Position numbers and translations under genes: made by a program
DNA from: Allopontixanthobacter sp034376665
GTDB taxonomy: Bacteria > Pseudomonadota > Alphaproteobacteria > Sphingomonadales > Sphingomonadaceae
Assembly (NCBI RefSeq): GCF_034376665.1
Contig: NZ_JAXMJI010000100.1
Coordinates: forward strand, 1 to 20,459
Direction of reading: 5' to 3'
DNA: 20,459 nt
The notes under the pieces: model-generated
Told to the model about the DNA's origin: nothing
Database searches by the model: none
Seen by the model: only the letters and a program-made list of their open reading frames with translations
In this document: positions 13,752 to 20,459 of the stretch, one piece after another
How the letters are laid out: each line of letters opens with the position of its first letter
Position numbering within the stretch: the stretch's first letter is position 1

Positions 13752-15149
13752 TCAGCGCAACGCAGGAGAGGCTGCCGTTACGGCATCCGCGGGCGCGGCG
13801 GAAGCGATCACCCCGGAAGCGCCCCGAACGACCTTCTCGGCCGGCGAATCATGCAGTTTGCAATAGCTCCACAGCGCGCATTGCAGCCCGATCAGCAGCA
13901 GGATGAACGGCTGGTAGGCGATACCCTGAAACAGCGATCCGACCAGATAGATGATCTGGCCGAACTGCAATGCGCTGGCCAGCGGGGCCTGCCATTGGTC
14001 CTGCGCTGCGCTGCGTCCGCGCCAGCGCCGCCGCAGCCGTTCCATCTGCCATATACCCAGCACTTGCAGCCACAGCCACAGCATCAGCCCGGGCCAGCCC
14101 TGTTCGCCCAGCATTTCGAAGATCGCCGAATGATAGGCGCGTGCCTCGTCCGTCACTTCGCGGTATTCCACCGCAACGGAGTTTCCGACGGTTTCGGTGA
14201 CGGGAATGTCATAGGTAAAACTGTTGCCGCGGTAGGCATCGAACCCGCCGCCCAGCGGATTTTCCGCAGCGTAGTCCAGCGTCCATTGCCACACCGCGAC
14301 GCGGGTCGAGGCGGATTCGTCGCCCGAGGGGCTGTTGATGGTGGCCATCCGCTCGTAATAGCTTTGCGGCAGGAACGGCAGTGCCGCCAAACCAAGCGCG
14401 GTTCCCGCGGCGATGAACACCATCCGCCGCTTCACATTGCGCAGGATCAGCAGCGCGAGCACGCCGATGCACAGCAATCCGGTTCGCGCCTCGGTCCCCA
14501 CCGGGATCAGCAGGCAGGCAAAGATCAGCGTATAGGCGAACAGTTTCACCCGCCAGTCCGGCACGAACACCGTGCCGTGACGGGTGAACCACCAGATCAG
14601 CGGGATGATCGCCACCGCCACTGTCGCCAGAGTGGAACTTTCGTAGAGGCCGCTGTTGTCGTTGACGAAGAAATACATGCTTTCATATCCGCCGCCGCCC
14701 AGCGCGGTCTTCAGCCCCGCGCTGATGATGATTGCCGAAACCGTCAGCACCATGATCAGCGCAGCGCCCTCGATGCGCAGCCGCGTGGTCAGCGTGAGCG
14801 GGAAGAAGATCGCAAACACCAGCGCTTTCCACACCCATGCCCATTTGCTCGCCGCCTCCAGGGGGAAATCGGCCATGCTGGTGGTGATCCCGCAATAGAT
14901 CAGCAGGCACAGCATCAGGAACTGGCGGAAGGTGAACCGGCTGCCCCGCTTGGGATCGGCCAGCAGCCATCCGGCAAAGGCGGCGCAGAATGCGATCAGT
15001 GAAATCGGCAGGGCCGGCGTCAGCGCCCAGCCGATTTTCTGCGGCGAGAGGATGTCGATATAGAGATAGGCCAGCACCCACAGGAACGGCCGCCGGACAC
15101 CGGCCGCAAGGAAGGCCAGCACGAAGGTAAAGAGCGCCAGATCCAGCAA
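13752..15149 (-). CDS. O-antigen ligase-like protein, exosortase A system-associated
   Basis: This polytopic inner-membrane protein of 465 residues belongs to the O-antigen ligase/polymerase (Wzy_C) superfamily. The N-terminal LAAGVRRPFLWVLAYLYIDILSPQKIGWA and the block FFVNDNSGLYESS resemble the putative O-glycosylation ligases found with exosortase A. GTEARTGLL at 218-226 and AYHSAIFEMLGEQGWPG around H340 lie in the large periplasmic region and are the usual family landmarks. I start at TTG 15149 because homologue-like sequence begins there. The ATG at 15218 would add 23 residues read out of frame across a small ORF whose stop is 4 bases upstream of the TTG. Its substrate (glycan or lipid-linked polysaccharide) is inferred. 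Confidence 0.83.
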   Translation of the reverse strand: MLDLALFTFVLAFLAAGVRRPFLWVLAYLYIDILSPQKIGWALTPALPISLIAFCAAFAGWLLADPKRGSRFTFRQFLMLCLLIYCGITTSMADFPLEAASKWAWVWKALVFAIFFPLTLTTRLRIEGAALIMVLTVSAIIISAGLKTALGGGGYESMYFFVNDNSGLYESSTLATVAVAIIPLIWWFTRHGTVFVPDWRVKLFAYTLIFACLLIPVGTEARTGLLCIGVLALLILRNVKRRMVFIAAGTALGLAALPFLPQSYYERMATINSPSGDESASTRVAVWQWTLDYAAENPLGGGFDAYRGNSFTYDIPVTETVGNSVAVEYREVTDEARAYHSAIFEMLGEQGWPGLMLWLWLQVLGIWQMERLRRRWRGRSAAQDQWQAPLASALQFGQIIYLVGSLFQGIAYQPFILLLIGLQCALWSYCKLHDSPAEKVVRGASGVIASAAPADAVTAASPALR

Positions 15150-15153
15150 CGAC

Positions 15154-15291
15154 TCAACGCCGTGGTTCGGGAACGGACACGGGATCTTCCTCGGCCGCCC
15201 CGTCACGATCCAGATCATCGCGGCCCTGCATCCGGATCAGCGCGACCACGATCAGGAAATGCGCAAGGGCAAGGGCGAAATAGTCGATCAC
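15154..15291 (-). CDS. Possible small membrane protein (45 aa) upstream of O-ligase gene
   Basis: A GTG-started ORF lies between the two divergent surface-polysaccharide genes. The product has a single hydrophobic segment (IDYFALALAHFLIVVALI, residues 2-19) followed by a charged, mostly acidic tail (RMQGRDDLDRD and AAEEDP) ending PEPRR. Its stop is 4 bases before the TTG of the ligase gene, suggesting translational coupling. Third codon positions are mostly G or C, as in neighbouring genes, and the composition reads as a real membrane protein rather than a shadow frame. Against it, no good ribosome site precedes the GTG. I recognise no family. Existence is likely but not proven; function is unknown. 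Confidence 0.5.
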   Translation of the reverse strand: MIDYFALALAHFLIVVALIRMQGRDDLDRDGAAEEDPVSVPEPRR

Positions 15292-15353
15292 CGGTGCGGC
15301 ATAACAGCGCGCGGTTGACGCGGCGTTAAGGATGCTGCGGTAAACAGTTACGC

Positions 15354-16598
15354 ATGACTCGCGTGCTCCATATCCTCGACCATTCGCTACCGATGCACAG
15401 CGGTTATTCCTTCCGCACCCGCGCGATCATGCGCAGCCAGCAGGCCGCCGGGATCGATGTGCGCGGCATCACCGGCCTGCGACACGAAGCGGGCGAAGCG
15501 CGCGCTGAAGTGCACGACGGGCTGATGTTCCACCGCACTTCCGGCGCAGCAAGCGGTGTTGCGGGAATGCGCGAATGGCGCGAGGTCGCCCGCTTTGCCG
15601 AGGCGATCGGCAAGCTCGCGGACGATTGTCAGCCCGATATTCTCCACGCCCATTCCCCGGCCTTGTGCGGGCTGGCGGCGATGAAAATTGCGCGGTCCCG
15701 CGGCATCCCGCTGGTCTATGAAATCCGCGCCTTCTGGGAAGACGCCGCGGTCGGCAATCGCGCCGGGCGCGAGGGCTCAATCCGTTACCGCGCCACCCGC
15801 GCGCTGGAAAACCGCGTCGTTGCGGGGGCGGATGCGGTCTTCACCATCTGCGAAGGTCTTCGCGAAGATCTGATCGGGCGCGGATTCCCCGGCGGGAAGA
15901 TCGGCCTCAGCCCGAACGGGGTCGACCTGACCCTCTTCGGCGATCCGCCGCCGCGCGACGACCGATTGGCAGCCGAGCTTGGAATCGGCACCGGCACCCC
16001 AGTGATCGGCTTCATCGGCAGTTTCTACGATTACGAAGGTCTGGACGATCTGATCGCGGCGATGCCGCTGCTCCAGGCCCGCCATCCCGGCGCGCAGCTG
16101 TTGCTGGTCGGCGGCGGACCGATGGACGCGGCCCTGCGCGCACAGGCCGCCGCTTCACCCGCGGCTGGTGCAATCCTGTTCACCGGCCCAGTCCCGCACG
16201 ATCAGGTCGAGCGCTATTATTCGCTGGTCGATATCCTCGCCTATCCGCGCAAGCGCAGCCGCCTGACTGATCTGGTCACTCCGCTGAAGCCGCTGGAAGC
16301 CATGGCGCAGCGGCGGATCGTGGCCGCATCGGATGTCGGCGGGCACCGCGAATTGATCGTCGACGGCGCGACCGGCAGCCTGTTCCCGCCCGACGACCCG
16401 CAGGGCTGCGCCGACGCGCTGGCGGATCTGATCGACACACGCAGTGAATGGGATGCCATGCGCGCACGCGGCGTTGACCATGTACGCCGCCACCATGACT
16501 GGGCTGTCAACATCGCGCGTTATCAATCGGTTTACCATCATTTGATACGCAAGTCTCCGCAGCACGAAAGGCATGGAGCCATTCCGGCTGCCGCGTGA
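15354..16598 (+). CDS. GT4 glycosyltransferase, exosortase A system-associated type
   Basis: The 414-residue cytoplasmic or membrane-edge enzyme has two Rossmann-like GT-B domains. The N-terminal RVLHILDHSLPMHSGYSFRTRAI (3-25), then VYEIRAFWEDA (121-131), closely resembles the PEP-CTERM/exosortase-A-associated glycosyltransferase family. The C-terminal domain has GFIGSFYDYEGLDDL (219-233) and the nucleotide-sugar-binding stretch LVTPLKPLEAMAQRRIVAASDVGGHREL (307-334), holding the second Glu of the GT4 motif. Donor and acceptor are unknown. It is divergent from the small ORF/ligase unit and thus probably works in the same exopolysaccharide pathway. The ribosome site is weak. Confidence 0.9.
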   Translation: MTRVLHILDHSLPMHSGYSFRTRAIMRSQQAAGIDVRGITGLRHEAGEARAEVHDGLMFHRTSGAASGVAGMREWREVARFAEAIGKLADDCQPDILHAHSPALCGLAAMKIARSRGIPLVYEIRAFWEDAAVGNRAGREGSIRYRATRALENRVVAGADAVFTICEGLREDLIGRGFPGGKIGLSPNGVDLTLFGDPPPRDDRLAAELGIGTGTPVIGFIGSFYDYEGLDDLIAAMPLLQARHPGAQLLLVGGGPMDAALRAQAAASPAAGAILFTGPVPHDQVERYYSLVDILAYPRKRSRLTDLVTPLKPLEAMAQRRIVAASDVGGHRELIVDGATGSLFPPDDPQGCADALADLIDTRSEWDAMRARGVDHVRRHHDWAVNIARYQSVYHHLIRKSPQHERHGAIPAAA

Positions 16599-16624
16599 CG
16601 GGGCGTCTGATCGTTCGGGCAAAC

Positions 16625-16629
16625 AGGGA
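16625..16629 (+). promoter_or_regulatory. Ribosome binding site supporting GTG start at 16639
   Basis: AGGGA lies 9 bases before GTG 16639. The earlier ATG at 16573 has AAAGG only one base away, too close to work. Confidence 0.45.
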
Positions 16630-16638
16630 CAATCGCTA

Positions 16639-17550
16639 GTGGCATCCAGAACCATTCGGGCCAGAAACATGCCGGCCAGGCCGCCACTCAGCACGCATCC
16701 GGTGTTTCCCGTCATCGCAGCCGTGTGGTTCGCCAGCCTGCTCGGGATCGGCAGCCTGATAGTGCCCGCCGCATTGTTCGAACATGCCGCCGTGGCCTCC
16801 GGCCTGACGACCCTCCTGCCGGCGGCACAGGCACCACTCGGATTTACCGCGCGCCTGATGATCGCTGGGACGGGCGCAATTGCCGGGGCCATCACTGGAC
16901 TGCTTCTGGCGCGCCGGATCGCTGCGATCGGCCACCATGGTCCTGCCGCACGGGGCATCCATGGCGGCGGTTATTACGAGAAAAAGGTACCGATCTCCGC
17001 ACACGAGGAACTGGGTGCTACCAGCCTCGATCAAGCCGTTGAGGCCACCGAACCCGCCGCTTTGGTTGCGCCTTCGCTGGCAGACGAAGGTACCGAAATT
17101 CCGCAGCCCGCCGCCGCCAGGGTTGATGTTTCCGGGATGGCCGAGCAACTGATCCGCCGTCCGCTCGACGAACTCGGCATCGTGCAACTGGTCGAGCGCC
17201 TCGCACTCGCGATGCAGCAACAGCCCGCGGGCGCCTTCCATGATACAGGGCAAGACCGGCACACAGCCGCGCCGCTCGAAGAGGAGGAATTCAGTTCGCT
17301 GCTCACGCTGAGGAAGGAAGCCGCCGAACCGCGCAGAAGCGTTGCCTTGCCGTCCGATGACGAGTGCGATCTGGCGGATTCCGTGGCGGTCTTTCCCGGT
17401 CGGGAGACCGCCTCACCCCGCCGCAGAATCGAGGCACCGTTCTCGATAGCGGCCCCTCAAGCGGCTGCCGCGCCATCGGGCGCCGACGAAACCGAGCGGA
17501 CATTGCGCGGTGCGCTGGACCAGCTCCGAAGGGTCAGCGGCACCCGCTAA
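16639..17550 (+). CDS. Two-helix membrane protein of unknown function
   Basis: The 303-residue product (325 if started at ATG 16573, overlapping the glycosyltransferase gene by 26 bases) has two hydrophobic helices at about 22-46 and 72-94. A long polar, Ala- and Glu-rich region of low order follows. A helical segment (DVSGMAEQLIRRPLDELGIVQLVERLALAMQ, about 174-204) and a conserved-looking C-terminal helix (ERTLRGALDQLRRVSG, about 286-301) suggest short docking or oligomerisation elements. I recognise no catalytic motif or named family. It follows the glycosyltransferase gene on the same strand after 40 bases, so they may share a transcript, and it precedes gltB. The start is chosen from the AGGGA site. 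Confidence 0.75.
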   Translation: MASRTIRARNMPARPPLSTHPVFPVIAAVWFASLLGIGSLIVPAALFEHAAVASGLTTLLPAAQAPLGFTARLMIAGTGAIAGAITGLLLARRIAAIGHHGPAARGIHGGGYYEKKVPISAHEELGATSLDQAVEATEPAALVAPSLADEGTEIPQPAAARVDVSGMAEQLIRRPLDELGIVQLVERLALAMQQQPAGAFHDTGQDRHTAAPLEEEEFSSLLTLRKEAAEPRRSVALPSDDECDLADSVAVFPGRETASPRRRIEAPFSIAAPQAAAAPSGADETERTLRGALDQLRRVSGTR

Positions 17551-17599
17551 GGCGCGCTTGATCAGGTCCTGATCCCAGCATTTCAGCCATAAAGACCCC

Positions 17600-17632
17600 G
17601 CCGGAGCAATCCTGCGGGCTGTTGCTCCTGGC
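17600..17632 (+). terminator. Hairpin after unknown membrane protein gene
   Basis: GCCGGAGCAA (17600-17609) pairs with TTGCTCC, a bulged T, and GGC (17622-17632): a 10-bp stem with a 12-base loop, 49 bases past the stop. No T-run follows, so termination is only a possibility. Confidence 0.3.
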
Positions 17633-17700
17633 AGGCTTATGCCGTCTTGCGGCGTCGATATTCTTTTCCGGCCTGAACGATAAGTTGCGCCTCCGCGGTT

Positions 17701-17773
17701 GCAAAAATCACTTCGTGTCGTCAATAACGGGCAAAGCGACATTTTTGCTACGGCTGGGATCAGTAAAAGTCGC
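17701..17773 (+). promoter_or_regulatory. Overlapping inverted repeats in gltB upstream region
   Basis: GCAAAAAT (17701-17708) and ATTTTTGC (17741-17748) are a perfect 8-bp dyad separated by 32 bases. The second arm also belongs to another stem: GCGACATTTT (17736-17745, one bulged A) with AAAAGTCGC (17765-17773). A third local pairing is GCAAA (17731-17735) with TTTGC (17744-17748). These cannot all form together. They may be a DNA operator or a leader RNA with alternative folds. The rest of the 286-base spacer 17551-17836 shows the hairpin at 17600-17632 and no convincing ORF or clear sigma70 promoter. Confidence 0.35.
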
Positions 17774-17836
17774 ATTTCATTGCCGAGTGGGGTCCTGCAA
17801 GCCCTTGGCCCGGCATCTGACAGAACTGGAATTGGA

Positions 17837-20459
17837 ATGGGCAAGACTGCGCCCCTGCGTTCGTTTGAAATTGGCCGGAAGATCGGCCTCTATGATCCGC
17901 GCAATGAACATGATGCCTGCGGCGTCGGTCTTGTCGCGCATATCAAGGGCACCAAAAGCCATTCAATCGTAACCCAGGCGCTGGAGATCCTGCACAATCT
18001 CGATCATCGCGGCGCGGTGGGTTCCGATCCGCTGCTCGGCGACGGCGCGGGTATCCTGCTGCAGATACCCGATCCGCTGATCCGCACATGGGCGGACGGC
18101 AAGGGGATCGATCTGCCCCGGTCGGGCGATTACGCCGTGGCCATGTGTTTCATGCCGCAAGACGAAGCCGCGCGCGAATTCGTGACCGGGCAGCTGGAAA
18201 AATTCATCGCCAAGGAAGGCCAGCTTCTGGTCGGCTGGCGCGATGTGCCGGTCACCACCACCGGCCTCGGCAAGACCGTGCTGGCGTCGATGCCGGTGAT
18301 CCGCCAGTGTATCGTCGCGCGGGGTCCGGATTGTGCCGACCAGGACGCGTTCGAGCGCAAGCTGATCGTGATTCGCAAGCAGACGCTCAATCCCCTTAAG
18401 GATCTCGCGGCAAAGCATGATCTGCCGGGCCTGCTAGCCATGTATATCCCGAGCTTTTCCAGCCGGACGATCGTGTACAAGGGCCTGCTGCTGGCCACGC
18501 AAGTCGGCAGTTTCTACGACGATCTGCGCGATCCCGACTGCATCAGCGCGCTGGGCCTGGTGCACCAGCGTTTCTCGACCAACACCTTCCCCAGCTGGCG
18601 GCTGGCGCACCCGTTCCGCCTGATTGCGCATAATGGCGAAATCAACACGGTTCGCGGCAATGTGAACTGGATGAACGCGCGCCGCCGGACGATGGAATCC
18701 GAGCTGCTCGGCCCCGATCTCGACAAGATGTGGCCATTGATCCCGCATGGCCAGTCCGACACCGCCTGTCTCGACAACGCGCTCGAACTGCTGCTGGCGG
18801 GTGGATACAGCCTGGCCCACGCCATGATGATGCTGATGCCGGAAGCCTGGGCCAGGAACCCGCTGATGGATCCCGCTCGCAAGGCGTTTTACGAATATCA
18901 CGCGGCCCTGATGGAACCGTGGGACGGCCCGGCGGCGGTGGCCTTTACCGATGGTCGCCAGATCGGCGCGACTCTGGACCGCAACGGTCTGCGCCCCGCG
19001 CGCTTCTGCGTCACCAAGGACGATTTGGTGTGCCTCGCATCGGAAAGCGGCGTGCTGCCATTCCCTGAAGAAGACATCATTCGCAAATGGCGCCTCCAGC
19101 CGGGGCGGATGCTGCTGATCGATCTCGAACAGGGCCGGATCATCGAGGACGAGGAGCTGAAGGCCGACCTCGCCGAGGCGGAACCCTATGCAAAATGGCT
19201 CGCCAAGGCGCAGTACAAGCTGGAAGATCTCGAGCATCTCGATCTCGAATATTCCGAAGTGCCCGAACACAGCACCGAGCTGCTCCAGCGCCAGCAGGCG
19301 TTCGGCTATACGCAGGAAGACATCGGCAAATTCCTCGAACCGATGGCATCGCTGGGCGAAGACCCGATCGGATCGATGGGCACCGATACGCCAATTGCCG
19401 TCCTGTCCAGCCGGAGCCGGCTGCTGTATGACTATTTCAAGCAGAATTTCGCGCAGGTAACCAATCCGCCGATCGATCCGATCCGCGAAGAGCTGGTGAT
19501 GAGCCTGCTGTCGATGATCGGCCCGCGCCCCAATTTGCTGGGCCATGACGCTGGTACGCACAAACGGCTGGAGGTTAGCCAGCCGATCCTGACCAACCAG
19601 GATCTGGCCAAGATCCGTTCGGTCGAAAGCAGCCTCGACGGCGCGTTCCGCACCGAAACCATCGATATCACCTGGAAAGCCTCCAAAGGCGCGAAGGGGC
19701 TGTCGTTTGCGCTGAAGGAAATGTGCTGGGCCGCGACCGAAGCGGTGCTGCAGGATCACAACATCCTGGTGCTGTCCGACCGGGCGCAGAGCGAGGGCCG
19801 CATTCCGATCCCCGCCGCGCTCGCCACCGCCGCCGTGCACCACCACCTCGTCCGTCAGGGCTTGCGGATGCAGACCGGGCTGGTCGTCGAAACCGGCGAA
19901 GCGCGCGAAGTGCACCATTTCTGCGTGCTGGCAGGTTACGGCGCGGAAGCGATCAACCCCTACCTCGCCTTCGAAACGCTGGAGCAGTTGCGCGAGTTGA
20001 AATGCCCCGAGTTGACCGCCAAACAGGTCGAGCAGAATTACATCAAGGCAGTCGGCAAGGGCATCCTCAAGGTCATGTCCAAGATGGGCATTTCGACCTA
20101 CCAGAGTTATTGCGGCGCGCAGATTTTCGACGCGGTCGGCCTCAGCAGCAAATTCGTCGATACCTATTTCACCGGCACCGCAACCACCATCGAGGGCGTC
20201 GGCCTGATGGAAGTCGCGGAAGAAGCGGTCCGCCGCCATGGGCTCGCTTACGGCGATAACCCGCTCTACCGTTCGATGCTGGATGTCGGCGGCGTCTATC
20301 AGTACCGTCTGCGCGGGGAAAGCCACGCCTGGACTCCGACCAATGTCGCGGACCTGCAGCACGCCGTGCGCGGCAACAACCCGAAGAATTACGCCGATTT
20401 CGCCAAATCGATCAACGACCAGGCGGAACGGCTGCTGACCATTCGCGGGCTGATGGAAC
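17837..20459 (+). CDS. gltB: Glutamate synthase large subunit (partial, runs off right edge)
   Basis: GltB makes two glutamates from glutamine and 2-oxoglutarate with electrons relayed from the small subunit GltD. 874 codons of an enzyme usually about 1500 residues long are visible. The class II glutaminase nucleophile is C28 in DACGVGLV, so a 27-residue propeptide must be removed. Glutaminase motifs include NLDHRGAVG, HQRFSTNTFPSW (243-254) with R245, and HNGEINT (265-271) with the oxyanion-hole Asn and Gly. The central domain carries NPPIDPIREELVMS. The sequence stops near the start of the FMN synthase domain, so FMN and iron-sulfur residues are not in view. GGA repeats before the ATG give only a weak ribosome site. 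gltD is expected nearby but outside the window. Confidence 0.97.
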   Translation, partial: MGKTAPLRSFEIGRKIGLYDPRNEHDACGVGLVAHIKGTKSHSIVTQALEILHNLDHRGAVGSDPLLGDGAGILLQIPDPLIRTWADGKGIDLPRSGDYAVAMCFMPQDEAAREFVTGQLEKFIAKEGQLLVGWRDVPVTTTGLGKTVLASMPVIRQCIVARGPDCADQDAFERKLIVIRKQTLNPLKDLAAKHDLPGLLAMYIPSFSSRTIVYKGLLLATQVGSFYDDLRDPDCISALGLVHQRFSTNTFPSWRLAHPFRLIAHNGEINTVRGNVNWMNARRRTMESELLGPDLDKMWPLIPHGQSDTACLDNALELLLAGGYSLAHAMMMLMPEAWARNPLMDPARKAFYEYHAALMEPWDGPAAVAFTDGRQIGATLDRNGLRPARFCVTKDDLVCLASESGVLPFPEEDIIRKWRLQPGRMLLIDLEQGRIIEDEELKADLAEAEPYAKWLAKAQYKLEDLEHLDLEYSEVPEHSTELLQRQQAFGYTQEDIGKFLEPMASLGEDPIGSMGTDTPIAVLSSRSRLLYDYFKQNFAQVTNPPIDPIREELVMSLLSMIGPRPNLLGHDAGTHKRLEVSQPILTNQDLAKIRSVESSLDGAFRTETIDITWKASKGAKGLSFALKEMCWAATEAVLQDHNILVLSDRAQSEGRIPIPAALATAAVHHHLVRQGLRMQTGLVVETGEAREVHHFCVLAGYGAEAINPYLAFETLEQLRELKCPELTAKQVEQNYIKAVGKGILKVMSKMGISTYQSYCGAQIFDAVGLSSKFVDTYFTGTATTIEGVGLMEVAEEAVRRHGLAYGDNPLYRSMLDVGGVYQYRLRGESHAWTPTNVADLQHAVRGNNPKNYADFAKSINDQAERLLTIRGLME

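Noticed and set aside
13518..15002. 494-codon plus-strand ORF spanning MaoC start and ligase gene
   Set aside because: It crosses two well-supported minus-strand genes and is His/Gln/Arg rich, typical of shadow frames.
15315..15346. TTGACG with TAAACA before the glycosyltransferase gene as a promoter
   Set aside because: The spacing is 20 bases, too long for a standard promoter, and the transcription start would fall on the start codon.
18434..20362. 642-codon minus-strand ORF opposite gltB
   Set aside because: It is an antisense shadow. The plus strand encodes GltB with intact glutaminase motifs throughout.

Overview
The window is GC-rich chromosomal DNA of an alphaproteobacterium. The best guess is order Sphingomonadales, probably Erythrobacteraceae. 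This is inferred from the gene mix (intracellular PHA depolymerase, M13 peptidase, exosortase-A-type surface polysaccharide genes, small lipoproteins) and from codon style. No sequence search was possible. I see no tRNA, rRNA, CRISPR array, insertion sequence or phage gene. Gene order is dense, no gene-free stretch exceeds 300 bases, and the window is cut inside genes at both ends.

Left part (1-6380): a partial recQ helicase gene leaves the left edge on the minus strand. Divergent from it are two small lipoprotein genes separated by a strong terminator, then an acyl-CoA dehydrogenase. Next come ppk2 (minus), phhA (plus), a GlsB/YeaQ-type stress membrane protein (minus) and uppP (minus). Two plus/minus pairs here (dehydrogenase/ppk2 and phhA/glsB-like) end tail to tail with exactly 6 bases between stop codons.

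Middle part (6340-13691): a perfect 17-bp hairpin terminator closes a secreted M13 metallopeptidase gene. An MsbA-related ABC exporter follows, then a divergent phaZ whose start is best read as TTG. phaZ converges through a hairpin on a MaoC-hydratase/thiolase operon. The dehydrogenase, hydratase, thiolase and PHA depolymerase make this part rich in acyl-CoA and storage-carbon metabolism.

Right part (13752-20459): two divergent genes look like exosortase-A (PEP-CTERM/EPS) system components, an O-antigen-ligase-like membrane protein and a GT4 glycosyltransferase. Between them lies an easily missed 45-codon ORF for a small membrane protein; its stop is 4 bases before the likely TTG start of the ligase. 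A two-TM protein of unknown function follows. After a 286-base leader containing mutually exclusive inverted repeats comes gltB (glutamate synthase large subunit), which runs off the right edge.

The most notable points are the small ORF plus ligase start correction, the split exosortase-associated module without its exosortase in view, the possible gltB leader switch, and an EcfG-like promoter before the stress membrane protein gene. I found no clear evidence of a wholly new defence or mobile system.
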